64,000 nucleotides of DNA. Source: Rhizobiales bacterium TNE-4. GTDB taxonomy: Bacteria > Pseudomonadota > Alphaproteobacteria > Rhizobiales > Beijerinckiaceae. A program made the translations under genes and the position numbers. The DNA lies in assembly GCA_019083985.1 (NCBI GenBank), contig JAHRCV010000003.1, positions 310,001-374,000 on the forward strand, in the 5' to 3' direction. Positions within the stretch are counted from its first letter, which is position 1, and every line of letters begins with the position of its first letter. Below the pieces are notes generated by a model. That model was not told the DNA's origin, did not search any database, and saw nothing but the letters and a program-made list of their open reading frames with translations. This document shows, piece by piece, positions 23,097 to 33,013 of the stretch.

Positions 23097-24308
23097 ATGG
23101 CCCTCGCAGGCAAGCGTATCCTCCTGATCATCGGCGGCGGCATCGCCGCCTATAAGGCGCTGGAATTGATCCGCGACTTCCGCAAGCGCGGCGCATCGGT
23201 GCGTGGCATTTTGACCAAGGCCGGGGCGGAATTCGTCACGCCCTTGTCGGTCGCCTCGTTGACCGGCGACAAATGCTACACCGATCTCTTCTCGCTCACC
23301 GACGAAGCCGAGATGGGCCATATTGAGCTCTCGCGCGATGCCGACCTTCTGGTCGTCGCGCCCGCGACGGCCGATCTTCTGGCCAAGATGGCGCATGGGC
23401 TAGCGAACGATCTCGCCTCGACCGCGTTACTCGCTACCGATAAGCGCGTCCTCGTGGCTCCCGCGATGAATGTCCGCATGTGGACCCATGCCGCGACCCA
23501 GCGCAACAGCGCGTCGCTTAAAGGCGACGGCATTATCTTTGTCGGCCCGGATGAGGGCGAGATGGCGTGCGGTGAGTTTGGCCCCGGCCGTATGGCCGAG
23601 CCGGCCGCGATTGCAGATGCAGCGGCGCGCCTGCTGGGTGCGGAAGGCCCTCTGAGTGGGCGGCGCATTCTCGTCACGTCGGGCCCCACGCATGAACCAA
23701 TCGACCCGGTGCGTTACATCGCCAATCGGTCGTCGGGCAAACAGGGTCATGCCATTGCCGCTGCCGCGGCCAGCCTCGGTGCAGACGTGACCCTTGTCTC
23801 AGGCCCCGTCGCCATTCCCAATCCGCCCGGTGTGAAGACCATCCGTGTTGAGACGGCGCGCGACATGCTGCAGGCGGTGGAGAAGGCGCTCCCGGCCGAT
23901 TGCGCGATCTTTTGCGCCGCGGTGGCCGATTGGCGCGTCGCGAATGAAGGTGACCAGAAATTCAAGAAAGAGGCGGGCGGCCTTCCGCCCCTTTCGCTCA
24001 CCGAGAACCCGGATATCCTCGCTACCGTGTCGCGTATGGGCGACAAGCGGCCGGAGCTGGTGGTCGGCTTCGCCGCGGAGACGGAAAAGGTGATCGCCCA
24101 CGCCCAAGCGAAACTCGCGCGCAAAGGGTGCGACTGGATCGTCGCCAATGACGTCTCCCATGAAGGCGGCGTGATGGGCGGGGACATGAACACCGTGCAT
24201 CTCGTGACCAAAACAGGCGTCGAGGATTGGCCGAAGATGGGCAAGGACGCGGTGGCCGAGAAGCTGGTCGCGCGCATCGCTGCGACGTTGAAGGGGCGTT
24301 GGGTTTGA
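23097..24308 (+). CDS. coaBC: Bifunctional phosphopantothenoylcysteine decarboxylase/synthetase
   Basis: This enzyme performs two consecutive steps of coenzyme A synthesis. The N-terminal CoaC flavoprotein domain (about 1-185) has [17 protein letters not shown], the [17 protein letters not shown] stretch and the APAMN motif with its active-site region. The C-terminal CoaB domain (about 186-403) has [18 protein letters not shown] and the IVANDV-type nucleotide region. The length of 403 residues is normal. Its TGA overlaps the ATG of dut. Confidence 0.95.
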   Translation: MALAGKRILLIIGGGIAAYKALELIRDFRKRGASVRGILTKAGAEFVTPLSVASLTGDKCYTDLFSLTDEAEMGHIELSRDADLLVVAPATADLLAKMAHGLANDLASTALLATDKRVLVAPAMNVRMWTHAATQRNSASLKGDGIIFVGPDEGEMACGEFGPGRMAEPAAIADAAARLLGAEGPLSGRRILVTSGPTHEPIDPVRYIANRSSGKQGHAIAAAAASLGADVTLVSGPVAIPNPPGVKTIRVETARDMLQAVEKALPADCAIFCAAVADWRVANEGDQKFKKEAGGLPPLSLTENPDILATVSRMGDKRPELVVGFAAETEKVIAHAQAKLARKGCDWIVANDVSHEGGVMGGDMNTVHLVTKTGVEDWPKMGKDAVAEKLVARIAATLKGRWV

Positions 24309-24757
24309 TGGTGAAGGTCGCGATCAAGCAATTGGACCACGCCAAAGGCCTTCCTTTGCCGCATTATGCGACGCCGGGCGCGGCTGGACTCGACTTAGCT
24401 GCCGCCATTGGTGAAAATGAAAAAATCACATTGAAACCCGGGAAAAGGGCGCTAATTCCTACTGGCCTGCAAATCCATCTGCCGGATGGCTATGAGGCAC
24501 AGGTACGACCCCGGTCGGGATTGGCGCTCAAAAACGGGATCGCTCTCGTCAATGCGCCCGGCACGATCGACGCCGATTACCGCGGCGAGATTGGGGTGAT
24601 CCTCGTCAATCTCGGCGAGGACGATTTTGAGATTACGCGCGGTCTTAGGATTGCGCAGATGGTGATCGCACCGGTCAGTCGGGTCGATCTGGTTGCAGTG
24701 GATGAAGTCGAGGCCTCCACGCGGGGCGCGGGCGGGTTCGGATCGACCGGTGTTTGA
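24308..24757 (+). CDS. dut: dUTP diphosphatase
   Basis: This trimeric dUTPase keeps uracil out of DNA and provides dUMP. I start it at the ATG overlapping the coaBC stop (TGATG), which gives 149 residues and the conserved opening [18 protein letters not shown]. All five dUTPase motifs are visible: [42 protein letters not shown] and the C-terminal GAGGFGSTG. Coupling with coaBC is common in alphaproteobacteria. Confidence 0.95.
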   Translation: MVKVAIKQLDHAKGLPLPHYATPGAAGLDLAAAIGENEKITLKPGKRALIPTGLQIHLPDGYEAQVRPRSGLALKNGIALVNAPGTIDADYRGEIGVILVNLGEDDFEITRGLRIAQMVIAPVSRVDLVAVDEVEASTRGAGGFGSTGV

Positions 24758-24793
24758 CCGGAGCCGGCCCTGCCAGATGGAAGGGCGGTTCAG

Positions 24794-25246
24794 ATGATAC
24801 TCCTCTCGCGTCGCAGCCTTCTAGCCATCGCCGCCGTGGTTGATATCGCCTTGCATGCGCGTCCGGCTCCCGCTGCCGCCAAGCTTCTCGCCGCGCGCCA
24901 CAACCTTCCGCCCCGCCATCTCGAAACCATGCTGCAGGCGCTCGTCCGCGCCGGTATTCTCAAAGGCGTGCGTGGCCCACGCGGCGGTTACGAATTGGCC
25001 AAGGAGCGCCGCAAGGTTACGGCCGGCGACATTGTTCGCGCCGCCATGACATCAACAGGCGAAGATTCGATGCCGCCGATTCCAGAATCGAAACTGGTTG
25101 ATCTCGTCGTTGGTCCTGCGGTGCGCGATGCCGGCGAGGTCTTCCTCGCGTCCCTTGATAAGCTCACCGTCGAGGATCTCTGCCATCAGGCCGAAGAGCG
25201 GAATGTCTTTGCTGGCGCAGCGAGCCCAGTCGATTATACAATTTAA
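24794..25246 (+). CDS. Rrf2-family transcriptional regulator
   Basis: This is a 150-residue protein with an N-terminal winged helix typical of Rrf2 (LSRRSLLAIAAVVDIALHAR, then LPPRHLETMLQALVRAGILK and the wing GVRGPRGGYELAK). IscR-type members carry three clustered cysteines for a 2Fe-2S cluster. Here the only cysteine is in DLCHQAEE near the C-terminus, so Fe-S sensing is unlikely. It lies directly before cysK, which points to a CymR-like role in cysteine metabolism; that is inference. A perfect 16-bp palindrome covers its stop codon and may be its operator. Confidence 0.88.
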   Translation: MILLSRRSLLAIAAVVDIALHARPAPAAAKLLAARHNLPPRHLETMLQALVRAGILKGVRGPRGGYELAKERRKVTAGDIVRAAMTSTGEDSMPPIPESKLVDLVVGPAVRDAGEVFLASLDKLTVEDLCHQAEERNVFAGAASPVDYTI

Positions 25247-25252
25247 ATTGTA
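25237..25252. promoter_or_regulatory. Perfect 16-bp AT-rich palindrome between the Rrf2 gene and cysK
   Basis: TACAATTTAAATTGTA reads the same on both strands, overlaps the Rrf2-gene stop codon, and begins an AT-rich island in otherwise GC-rich DNA. It lies just upstream of a possible cysK promoter. It is a good candidate operator for the adjacent Rrf2 protein, but no binding site is known to me for this protein. Confidence 0.55.
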
Positions 25253-25267
25253 AAATAAAATTATATC

Positions 25268-25296
25268 TCGACCCTTTCTGTGGTTTAGCCTACACT
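25268..25296 (+). promoter_or_regulatory. Possible cysK promoter
   Basis: TCGACC, a 17-bp spacer and TACACT give a moderate match to a sigma-70-type promoter about 50 bp before cysK and 16 bp after the palindrome. Confidence 0.4.
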
Positions 25297-25347
25297 CTCT
25301 GCATGTTTTGAACGGGGCCACGCCGCCCCTGTCAGGGAGATCGCGAC

Positions 25348-26331
25348 ATGACCGAAGCTGCCCGTAAAATCGAGTCGGCATCCCGTCCCGCCGGTCGCGG
25401 CCGGATCTATCACTCCATCACCGAGACGATTGGCGACACGCCGTTGGTGAGGTTGAACCGCATCGCGGATGAGCGCGGTGTGAAGGCCACGATTCTCGCC
25501 AAGCTCGAATTCTTCAATCCCATCGCCAGCGTGAAGGATCGCATCGGCGTCGCCATGATCGAGGCGCTTGAGGCCTCGGGCGCCATCAAGCCGGGCGCGA
25601 CGTTGATCGAGCCGACATCCGGCAACACCGGCATCGCGCTCGCCTTTGTTGCCGCGGCGCGCGGCTATCGCCTCATTCTCGTGATGCCGGAGACGATGTC
25701 GGTCGAGCGTCGCAAGATGTTGGCGTTGCTCGGGGCTGAACTCGAACTCACACCCGGCCCGCTCGGTATGAAGGGCGCGATTGCGCGCGCCGAAGAGCTG
25801 AAAGCGTCAATTCCCGGCGCCGTCATCCCGCAGCAATTCGAGAACCCCGCCAACCCGGCAATCCATCGTGCAACGACGGCGGAAGAAATCTGGAACGACA
25901 CGCAGGGCGGCGTCGATATCTTCGTGTCGGGTGTCGGCACAGGCGGCACCATCACCGGTGTCGGTCAGGTGCTGAAGAAATATAAGCCCGGTGTGAAGGT
26001 CGTCGCGGTCGAGCCGGAAGATTCGCCGGTGCTCTCTGGTGGTGCGCCCGGCCCGCACAAGATCCAAGGCATTGGCGCAGGCTTCGTGCCCGGCATTCTC
26101 GATCGCGGCGTGATCGATGAAGTCATCACTGTCGGCAATCAGACCGCGTTCGATACGGCGCGCAAACTCGCTCGCCTCGAAGGCATACCGACGGGAATCT
26201 CGGCGGGTGCTGCAACCGCCGCCGCGCTTGAACTTGGCGCGCGTCCAGAAAATGCCGGCAAGACGATTGTTGTGATCATCCCGTCCTTCGCGGAACGCTA
26301 TCTTTCGACGGCTTTGTTTGAAGGGTTGTGA
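25348..26331 (+). CDS. cysK: Cysteine synthase A (O-acetylserine sulfhydrylase)
   Basis: This PLP enzyme makes cysteine from O-acetylserine and sulfide. It has 327 residues. The PLP lysine is K63 in [11 protein letters not shown]. The substrate loop TSGNTGIA, the phosphate-binding [12 protein letters not shown] and GISAGAAT near the end are all present. An extension of about 20 residues ([20 protein letters not shown]) precedes the usual fold start. The gene follows an Rrf2 regulator and a palindrome, suggesting local control. A bidirectional terminator separates it from the convergent lysyl-tRNA synthetase. Confidence 0.94.
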   Translation: MTEAARKIESASRPAGRGRIYHSITETIGDTPLVRLNRIADERGVKATILAKLEFFNPIASVKDRIGVAMIEALEASGAIKPGATLIEPTSGNTGIALAFVAAARGYRLILVMPETMSVERRKMLALLGAELELTPGPLGMKGAIARAEELKASIPGAVIPQQFENPANPAIHRATTAEEIWNDTQGGVDIFVSGVGTGGTITGVGQVLKKYKPGVKVVAVEPEDSPVLSGGAPGPHKIQGIGAGFVPGILDRGVIDEVITVGNQTAFDTARKLARLEGIPTGISAGAATAAALELGARPENAGKTIVVIIPSFAERYLSTALFEGL

Positions 26332-26351
26332 GAGCAAACATCTGAGCAAGT

Positions 26352-26383
26352 AAAAAGCCCCGCTTCGGCGGGGCTTTTTTTAT
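26352..26383 (+). terminator. Bidirectional terminator between cysK and lysS
   Basis: The sequence AAAAAGCCCCGC, TTCG and GCGGGGCTTTTTTT forms a perfect stem with a tetraloop, with A and T tracts on both sides. It can therefore end transcripts from both strands. It overlaps the last codon and stop of the minus-strand lysS gene. Confidence 0.9.
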
Positions 26384-28065
26384 TTGCGGCTGGCTAGGAA
26401 GGCTTCGTGTTCCGCCACAAGCGCGCCCGACAAGGCTTTGTCGATCAATGCGCGTGTTTCGTTGACGCCATAAAGCGCGACGAATGATCCGAAGCGCGGT
26501 CCACGCTCCTGCCCCAGCAGGATCTTGTAGATGGTCGTGAACCATTGTTGCGACACGCCAGGCCGCCCATCCGGGCTTTTCGACTTGCCAGAGAGGTCAG
26601 GATAATGGCGGCGCCCCACTTCGTAAACGACAGCCTGCAACGCTTCGGGATCAGTCGAGCCTTCATGCGAGGCGAGCGTATCGGACAAGTCTTTGAGTGC
26701 GGCGCGCGCTTGATCGTCCGGCGTTTCGTACACTTTCGAAGGCCGGACGAAATCACGGAAATAATTGAGCGCGTAGCCGACGAGCTTATCAAGCCGCGGA
26801 TATTTGTCCGGGCTCGCATCAGGCGCATAGCGGCGCAGAAACGCCCAGAGCACGTTCTTGTCTTCGGTGTTGGCGACGGCGACAAGGTTCAGCAGCATAC
26901 CGAATGATACGGTCGAACCTTGTCCAGCAGCATTCGCAAGCGTTTCGGCCGCAGGCGGGTTGCCGCCATGAATGTGCCAGACGGGATTCATCAGCCGTTC
27001 GCGTGGCGCTTGCGCCGGATATTTTTCCAAAAATGTCAGATAATCGTCAACATTGCGCGGAATGACATCGAAATGCAGCCGCTTGGCTTCACGCGGCTTT
27101 GAATACATGAACAGTGCCAGACTTTCCGGGCTGGCATAGCCGAGCCAATCTTCGATCGTCAGGCCATTGCCTTTCGACTTCGAGATTTTCTTGCCCTCTT
27201 CATCGAGGAACAATTCATAATTGAAGCCATCGGGCGGCGTGCCGCCCAGCGCGCGGCAGATTTCCGACGATAGCTTGACGGAGTCGATCAGATCCTTGCC
27301 CGCCATTTCGTAATCAATGCCCATTGCCGTCCAGCGCATCGCCCAATCGGGTTTCCATTGCAGCTTGCAATGCCCACCGGTGACAAGCGTCTCATAACGT
27401 TCGCCTGTCGCAGGATCGCGCCACACGACAGCGCCCTTCGATGTGAGCACTTCGTCGATCGGCACTTGCATCACATGACCTGTGACGGGGTGGACCGGGA
27501 GGAACGGCGAATAGCTCTGCGCACGCTCGGCGCGCAGCGATGGCAGCATGATTTCCATGATCGCGTCATAGCGATCGAGCATCAGCAACAGCGTCTTGTC
27601 GAAGCGGCCATCCTTGTAGCACTGCGTCGCGGAGAGAAACTCATATTCGAAGTTGAACGCATCAAGGAACGCGCGCAGGCGCGCATTGTTGTGCTCGCCG
27701 AAGGAAGGATGCGTGCCGAACGGATCAGGCACTTTCGTCAGCGGCAGATTGAGCGCCAGCCGCATCTCGTCCTGCTTCGGCACATTGTCCGGCACCTTGC
27801 GCAGGCCGTCCATGTCGTCGGAGAAGGCGATGAGCCGGGTCTTGATCTTGTCATCGGTGAGGAGGCGGAAGGCCTGCCGCACCATGGTCGTGCGCGCCAC
27901 TTCGCCGAACGTGCCGATATGGGGCAGGCCCGAGGGGCCATAGCCGGTCTCGAAGATGATCTCGCTTTTGCCGAGTTTTTCTGCCCGCGCGACGAGTTTC
28001 TTCGCTTCCTCGAACGGCCAAGCGGGAGATTGGAGGGCGGCTTCGCGAAGGGCTGGGTCAGACAC
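26380..28065 (-). CDS. lysS: Lysyl-tRNA synthetase, class I
   Basis: This enzyme charges tRNA-Lys. Unlike the class II enzyme of most bacteria it is a class I (LysK-type) synthetase: the HIGH motif appears as GLPHIGTFG near residues 46-54 and the KMSKS motif as [10 protein letters not shown] near 294-303. Class I LysRS is typical of archaea and of alphaproteobacteria and spirochaetes. The length of 561 residues is slightly longer than the archaeal form. The terminator shared with cysK lies at its 3' end. Confidence 0.94.
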   Translation of the reverse strand: MSDPALREAALQSPAWPFEEAKKLVARAEKLGKSEIIFETGYGPSGLPHIGTFGEVARTTMVRQAFRLLTDDKIKTRLIAFSDDMDGLRKVPDNVPKQDEMRLALNLPLTKVPDPFGTHPSFGEHNNARLRAFLDAFNFEYEFLSATQCYKDGRFDKTLLLMLDRYDAIMEIMLPSLRAERAQSYSPFLPVHPVTGHVMQVPIDEVLTSKGAVVWRDPATGERYETLVTGGHCKLQWKPDWAMRWTAMGIDYEMAGKDLIDSVKLSSEICRALGGTPPDGFNYELFLDEEGKKISKSKGNGLTIEDWLGYASPESLALFMYSKPREAKRLHFDVIPRNVDDYLTFLEKYPAQAPRERLMNPVWHIHGGNPPAAETLANAAGQGSTVSFGMLLNLVAVANTEDKNVLWAFLRRYAPDASPDKYPRLDKLVGYALNYFRDFVRPSKVYETPDDQARAALKDLSDTLASHEGSTDPEALQAVVYEVGRRHYPDLSGKSKSPDGRPGVSQQWFTTIYKILLGQERGPRFGSFVALYGVNETRALIDKALSGALVAEHEAFLASRK

Positions 28066-28244
28066 GGGCAGATACTTTCAATACGGATCAGAAACGGAGC
28101 GCCGGACAATAGAGAGTGCAGCCGCCGGGCTCAAGGCGCGGGACATAGCGCAGGAAGGCTGGCTCCGTCCAATCGGACGGGACCGATCGACGGGCGCGGA
28201 ACAACCGAGCAGAACGCAGAACGCATGTAACGCAGTGTCAGCCG

Positions 28245-30182
28245 ATGCAGCGCGCCGCCTTTTCCATCCCATCCCGCCCGTCGAAGCAGGCCGCGTCGAT
28301 GGTCAGCGTGCGGGACGTGCTCCGTTACATGGGTCTCAGCGCCCGCCAATGTGCCGATATCGAAACGCGAGCTGCCGCCCTGAAGACCGGGCCGGAGACC
28401 GTGGCGATCGCATGGGGCCTCGTCACGGAAGATGCATTCTACGCCGCTTTGGCCCGTGTGCTCGGTCTTGGCTTTCTGGCCCGTCGCTTTGATGTTGATC
28501 GGCGCTTTGTCTCGCCGCATGCAGTCGAGGCGGGTTTGACGCGCGACACGCGCGGTCGCCTGATCGCTGCGCCGCAAGGGATTTGGCTTGATCGTTTTCT
28601 CGTCGAACGTCCAGCCTTCAGCATTCTGACATCGCCGCGCATTCTGCGCGACAGCCAACGCGCTGCGCTTCGTCATGAGCATGCCTTATGCGCAGCGGGT
28701 GAACTCGGGCTTTCAACCCCCGGTGAAACGGCCCATCGCGATGGCAGCGCGTCGGGGTTCACGGCCGGCGCGTGGGTTCTGGCGCTTGTTGCCATCCTAT
28801 TTGGCGATCCACTCCTGTCCTTGCCGATCACCGTGCCGCTTTTTCTTGTATTTGCTTGGACCATTGCGCAACGGATCGTGGCTGTCGCCGTGCGCTCTGA
28901 GACGCGGCGACCCCATCCCATCGAAACGCTTCCACCGGGAGAACTGCCCTTCTATTCGGTGCTTGTACCTCTTTACCGTGAAGATGCGGTGATTGGGGCC
29001 TTGGTGGAAGCGCTTGGCGGCTTTGATTATCCACCTGAGAAACTCGAAATTCTTTTTCTCGTTGAAACGCAGGACGCAATGACACGCAACGCTTTGAAGC
29101 GTTATCGTCTACCGTCCTTCATGCGCATTGTCCCCTGTCCGGATGGCGTGCCGCGTACCAAGCCACGGGCACTCAATCTTGGCCTCCACGAATGTCGTGG
29201 TGAATTCGTTGCGATTTATGATGCCGAAGATCGCCCGGAGCCGGATCAACTTTTAAAGGCAGCCGCGCTTTTTCGCACACAACCCGATGATGTCGCCTGT
29301 CTTCAGGCCGAACTCGCCATTGATCAAGCGGACAATCATTTTCTCACGCGTGGTTTTGCGCTGGAATATGCCATGCTTTTTCAATTGGTTGTTCCATCAT
29401 TTTGCGTGTTCAATCTCCCCGTCGCACTTGGCGGTACATCCAATCATTTCCGGCGCTCTGTTTTGGTGGCGTTGCACGGTTGGGATGCTTGGAATGTGAC
29501 CGAAGATGCTGATCTTGGCTTGCGCCTCGCTTGGCATGGCTATCGCGTCGTTCATCTGGCTTCGCGCACATGGGAAGAGGCGCCTGACACGTTCAAATTT
29601 TGGCAGCGTCAGCGTGTGCGTTGGATCAAGGGCTGGATGCAAACGGCCCTGGTTCAACTGCGTCGACCCGCCAACCATTGGCGCAATCTCAGTCTGCTTC
29701 AAAAAATTGCTATGTTGCACCATCTGGTTGGCACGCCTGTCGCTGCCCTGATGACACCGCTTTTCGCCGTCGCGCTCCTTGTCGAATGGATGGATGGCGT
29801 CATCAGTCCTGTACAGGAGGGCATGATCGCGCTCGGTTCGGCTCTGGCGGTTGCGGGCGTGATTTCCATGGTGGCATTGCTTCTGGCGGCCAAACCGCAC
29901 CTCTCGCCGCGCGCCTATCTGCGCGCGCTCTTCGGAGCACCAATCTACATGCTGCTGATCTGGGGATGCGCTTGGCTCGCCCTGATCGAACTGGTGCGCC
30001 ATCCTTTCCGCTGGAACAAGACACCGCATGGCGAGAGCGTAGCCGTCGTGGCCGCCACTGCGCTGCCGCTCCGGGCGAAGATCGCGCGGGTGATCCGAGC
30101 GACCCCATTTCGCCGCAAAGCCATGCCAGCTTTCGCTCATGCTGATGACGCGCCACGCACACAAACCCCGCCGCGCCTATGA
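28245..30182 (+). CDS. Membrane glycosyltransferase, family 2, with N-terminal MshEN-like domain (XagB-like)
   Basis: This 645-residue protein is a processive-type GT2 enzyme. Residues about 19-130 resemble the small N-terminal domain of type II secretion ATPases (MshEN/GSPII_E_N: YMGLSARQCADIETRAAALK, then WGLVTEDAFYAALARVLGLGFL). Hydrophobic segments follow at about 172-215. The cytoplasmic GT2 domain has SVLVPLYRED, YDAEDRPEPDQ, TEDADLGLRLAWHGY and QRQRVRWIKGW, giving the D, D, TED, QxxRW set of cellulose-synthase-like enzymes. Further membrane helices lie between about 500 and 590. It probably polymerises or exports a surface polysaccharide. The MshEN-type domain suggests c-di-GMP control by analogy. 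A second possible start is the Met at residue 19; neither has a strong ribosome-binding site. Confidence 0.85.
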   Translation: MQRAAFSIPSRPSKQAASMVSVRDVLRYMGLSARQCADIETRAAALKTGPETVAIAWGLVTEDAFYAALARVLGLGFLARRFDVDRRFVSPHAVEAGLTRDTRGRLIAAPQGIWLDRFLVERPAFSILTSPRILRDSQRAALRHEHALCAAGELGLSTPGETAHRDGSASGFTAGAWVLALVAILFGDPLLSLPITVPLFLVFAWTIAQRIVAVAVRSETRRPHPIETLPPGELPFYSVLVPLYREDAVIGALVEALGGFDYPPEKLEILFLVETQDAMTRNALKRYRLPSFMRIVPCPDGVPRTKPRALNLGLHECRGEFVAIYDAEDRPEPDQLLKAAALFRTQPDDVACLQAELAIDQADNHFLTRGFALEYAMLFQLVVPSFCVFNLPVALGGTSNHFRRSVLVALHGWDAWNVTEDADLGLRLAWHGYRVVHLASRTWEEAPDTFKFWQRQRVRWIKGWMQTALVQLRRPANHWRNLSLLQKIAMLHHLVGTPVAALMTPLFAVALLVEWMDGVISPVQEGMIALGSALAVAGVISMVALLLAAKPHLSPRAYLRALFGAPIYMLLIWGCAWLALIELVRHPFRWNKTPHGESVAVVAATALPLRAKIARVIRATPFRRKAMPAFAHADDAPRTQTPPRL

Positions 30183-30654
30183 GGCTGGCCATCGTCCGAA
30201 GTTTCTGGCGCTGGTTGATCACAGTGTCGAATGCGATCGTGCGTTGCGTTTCGCCGCCCGCCGCGCTCGTCGAGTGGGTGCCGATCTTGTCCTGCTGGCG
30301 GTGATCGCGCCCGATCCTGAAGCGCCAGATCTCCTTGGCGTTGCGGATCTCATCCGCGATGAGGCTGCCGCCCAAGCCCATACTCGTCTTGCCACTGTCG
30401 CCGCCGCGACCGGTGCCTTAGCTGGGGCGGCGCCGACGCTGTTGATCCGCGAGGGCGACCGTGCGGCAGCGCTCCTCGACGTCATCGACAATGATGAGGA
30501 TGTCTCCCTCCTTGTTCTTGCCGCCTCGCCCCGGGGGCAGGGGCCGGGTCTCTTGATCGATTCGCTTTTGGCGAGCGATGCCACGCCCTTTCCGGTGCCG
30601 ATTGCCATCGTCCCGGCGGGCTTGTCCGACGCCCAAATCGACGCCGTCGCCTAA
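30139..30654 (+). CDS. Universal stress protein (UspA family)
   Basis: This 171-residue single-domain protein has the UspA-type alternating beta/alpha pattern: KFLALVDHSVECDRALRFAARRARRVGADLVLLAV near the start and VSLLVLAASPRGQGPGLLIDSLL near the end. The latter corresponds to the nucleotide-binding loop, here in a divergent form. Its start overlaps the 3' end of the glycosyltransferase gene by 44 bp, so the two are probably co-expressed. The function is not defined beyond stress-linked nucleotide binding. Confidence 0.82.
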   Translation: MLMTRHAHKPRRAYEAGHRPKFLALVDHSVECDRALRFAARRARRVGADLVLLAVIAPDPEAPDLLGVADLIRDEAAAQAHTRLATVAAATGALAGAAPTLLIREGDRAAALLDVIDNDEDVSLLVLAASPRGQGPGLLIDSLLASDATPFPVPIAIVPAGLSDAQIDAVA

Positions 30655-30782
30655 GAGGCATCTGCCATGCTGGGGCTTGGCCCGGTTTTGCCGTTTTTCC
30701 ATTGATCTTTCGGCCCTGCCGCCACAGATAGAGGACAGCATCCCTGCCGGCCTTGAACCGGTCCTGAGGAGACGAGAGAGCC

Positions 30783-31343
30783 ATGTTCATCCAGACCGAA
30801 GCCACCCCGAACCCCGCCACGCTGAAATTCTTGCCCGGCCGTACCGTGATGGCCGATGGCACACTCGACATTCGCGATCCGCGCGCTGCCGAACGTTCGC
30901 CTTTGGCCCGCCGCCTGTTTGCCGTCCCCGGTGTCACCGGTGTGTTTTTCGGCTCCGATTTCGTCTCCGTCACCAAGGACGAGGGCGAGTGGCAGCACAT
31001 GAAGCCCGCTATTCTGGGCGCCATCATGGAGCATTACCTCTCGGGCGATCCGATCCTCGAAGGTGAGGCTGATGCGGCCTCGGCCGAGGATGAAGAATTT
31101 TTCGACGACAAGGACAGCGCCACGGTCGCCACGATCAAGGAATTGCTGGAAACACGCATTCGCCCCGCCGTTGCAGGCGATGGCGGCGATATCACGTTCC
31201 GCGGGTTCAAAGACGGGATCGTCTATCTCGCGATGAAGGGCTCCTGCTCAGGCTGCCCGTCGTCAACCGCCACGCTCAAGCATGGCATTCAAAATCTTCT
31301 GCGCCACTTCTTGCCTGATGTGCGCGAAGTTCAGGCGATGTGA
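30783..31343 (+). CDS. nfuA: Nfu-type iron-sulfur cluster carrier (NifU family)
   Basis: This 186-residue protein has two domains. The Nfu N-terminal domain (about 1-88, MFIQTEATPNPATLKFLPGR opening) is followed by the NifU C-terminal domain with the cluster-binding CSGCPSS motif near residues 155-161. Such proteins carry and deliver Fe-S clusters to client enzymes. The domain order is that of the eukaryotic NFU1/alphaproteobacterial type. It stands alone, with no isc or suf genes around it. Confidence 0.9.
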   Translation: MFIQTEATPNPATLKFLPGRTVMADGTLDIRDPRAAERSPLARRLFAVPGVTGVFFGSDFVSVTKDEGEWQHMKPAILGAIMEHYLSGDPILEGEADAASAEDEEFFDDKDSATVATIKELLETRIRPAVAGDGGDITFRGFKDGIVYLAMKGSCSGCPSSTATLKHGIQNLLRHFLPDVREVQAM

Positions 31344-31383
31344 TCACGCATCGTCTGTTTAGTCCTCGATCTGGAACATTTTC

Positions 31384-31977
31384 ATGTTTGATACGCCCTT
31401 GTCGGATGACGCTTTGCGTCAACTGTTTCTTGATGCCCGCACGCATAATGCTTGGACGGACAAGCCCGTCAGCGATGGCGAATTAGAACGCCTCGTATCT
31501 TTGATGCTGATGGCGCCGACGAGCGTGAATGCGCTGCCAGCCCGCATCATCTTCGTGCGCTCGAAAGAAGCGAAGGAAAAGCTGCGCCCGGCGCTGTCGC
31601 CCGGCAATGTCGACAAGACAATGGCCGCTCCTGTCACCGCCATCATCGGCTATGACACGGAATTTCATCAGCATCTGCCGAAGCTCTTCCCGCATGCCGA
31701 TGCCAAAAGCTGGTTCGACGGCAAACCCGATTTCATTGAAGAGACGGCCTTCCGAAATTCATCGTTGCAAGGTGGCTATCTCATCCTCGCCGCGCGTGCA
31801 TTGGGGCTTGATTGCGGTGCCATGTCAGGCTTCAACAAGGCCGCCGTCGAGAAAGCTTTCTTCCCCGATGGCAAAGTGAAAGCGAATTTCCTATGCAATA
31901 TCGGCCATGGCGATCCGAAGGGATTGTTCCCGCGTTCGCCGCGCCACGCCTTCGCCGATATCGCGAAAATCGTCTGA
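31384..31977 (+). CDS. Nitroreductase-family protein, RutE-like (3-hydroxypropionate/malonic semialdehyde reductase type)
   Basis: This is a 197-residue FMN-dependent nitroreductase-fold protein. The opening [14 protein letters not shown] and the [16 protein letters not shown] stretch match the RutE/HadB subgroup, which reduces malonic semialdehyde or acts in related detoxification. There are no other rut genes nearby, so pyrimidine degradation is not supported. It follows the Nfu gene by 40 bp and may be co-transcribed. Confidence 0.82.
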   Translation: MFDTPLSDDALRQLFLDARTHNAWTDKPVSDGELERLVSLMLMAPTSVNALPARIIFVRSKEAKEKLRPALSPGNVDKTMAAPVTAIIGYDTEFHQHLPKLFPHADAKSWFDGKPDFIEETAFRNSSLQGGYLILAARALGLDCGAMSGFNKAAVEKAFFPDGKVKANFLCNIGHGDPKGLFPRSPRHAFADIAKIV

Positions 31978-31980
31978 TGC

Positions 31981-32011
31981 AAAAAAGAAGCGCGCCAATG
32001 CGGCGCGCTTC
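31981..32011 (-). terminator. Terminator for the TctC-family gene
   Basis: A perfect 10-bp stem (GAAGCGCGCC with GGCGCGCTTC, 5-base loop) is followed on the minus strand by TTTTTTG, 24 bp after the minus-strand gene's stop. In the plus direction the U-tract is missing. Confidence 0.8.
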
Positions 32012-32034
32012 ATCCCCCCGGATTAGATTGAGCG

Positions 32035-32997
32035 TCAGTCGAGCTTAAAGCCCGAGGCGGCGATCACTTTCTTCCAGCGTGCCGATTCCTGCGCCATCAT
32101 GGTTGCAAATTCCTGCGCGCTGTTGCCGATTGGCGCGGCCCCTTCATCCGAGAGACGACCGCGAATGACGTCGCTGCGAATGGCCGCAGCAATGGCGGTT
32201 GAGAGACGCTCCTTCACGGCAGCAGGCACGCCCTTCGGCACGACGAAGCCATACCACGCTGTCGATTCATAATCGGGATAACCCGCTTCTGCGATAGCCG
32301 GGATACCCGGGAGCTGCGGAATCGCTTTGCGCGATGTCACGGCGAGCGCACGCAATTGCCCGCCATGCACGAGGCCCGTCACCGACGGCAGCGTCGTGAT
32401 CATGAATTGCGTTTGTCCGCCAACAAGATCGTTGAGCGCAGGCCCTGCGCCGCGATACGGCACATGCACCATTTGAATGCCCGCGACTTCACCAAGCAGC
32501 AACACGGCCACATGACTGGCTGATCCATTGCCCGCCGATCCATATGATAATTTGCCGGGATTCTTTTTGGCGTAGTCGATCAAATCCTGGAACGACTGGA
32601 ACGGCGAGTTTTTTGGCACGACAAGCACGAGTGGTGCGGCGGCAATCAGCGTAAGTGCATCAAAGGCTGCAAGCGGATCGACTTTCACGCTTTTGAACAT
32701 ATGCGGATTGACGGTCATTGGCCCCTGATTGGCCATCAGGATCGTGTAACCATCGGGCGGCGCCCCCGCGGCTTGCGCCACGGCGATGTTGCCCCCGGCC
32801 GAACCATTGTTTTCAACCACGACCGATTGGCCAAGATTTTCACTCATGCCCTGCGCGACGAGGCGTGCAATGGCATCGGTGCCGCCACCGGCGGCATAAG
32901 GCACAATCAATTTGATTGGGCGATCAGGAAATTGCGCCTGCGCGGCGAGCGGAAACAGGCACAGGCCAGCCATAATCATACGCCGGATGATGCGCAT
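32035..32997 (-). CDS. Tripartite tricarboxylate transporter (TctC/Bug) solute-binding protein
   Basis: This is a periplasmic binding protein of 320 residues. The N-terminus MRIIRRMIMAGLCLFPLAAQAQF is a clear signal peptide with cleavage expected after AQA. The family opening FPDRPIKLIVPYAAGGGTDAIARLVA follows, then the GNGSASHVA and VPYRGAGPALNDLVGGQ ligand-loop motifs. Bug proteins bind carboxylic acids. The membrane subunits TctA and TctB are not encoded nearby, as is common for orphan Bug proteins. It follows a PrpF/GalD-type isomerase by 16 bp on the same strand, so its ligand may be an aromatic-degradation intermediate or tricarboxylate. A GGAGAAA site precedes the ATG. Confidence 0.9.
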   Translation of the reverse strand: MRIIRRMIMAGLCLFPLAAQAQFPDRPIKLIVPYAAGGGTDAIARLVAQGMSENLGQSVVVENNGSAGGNIAVAQAAGAPPDGYTILMANQGPMTVNPHMFKSVKVDPLAAFDALTLIAAAPLVLVVPKNSPFQSFQDLIDYAKKNPGKLSYGSAGNGSASHVAVLLLGEVAGIQMVHVPYRGAGPALNDLVGGQTQFMITTLPSVTGLVHGGQLRALAVTSRKAIPQLPGIPAIAEAGYPDYESTAWYGFVVPKGVPAAVKERLSTAIAAAIRSDVIRGRLSDEGAAPIGNSAQEFATMMAQESARWKKVIAASGFKLD

Positions 32998-33013
32998 CGT
33001 TCTTTCTCCGTGG

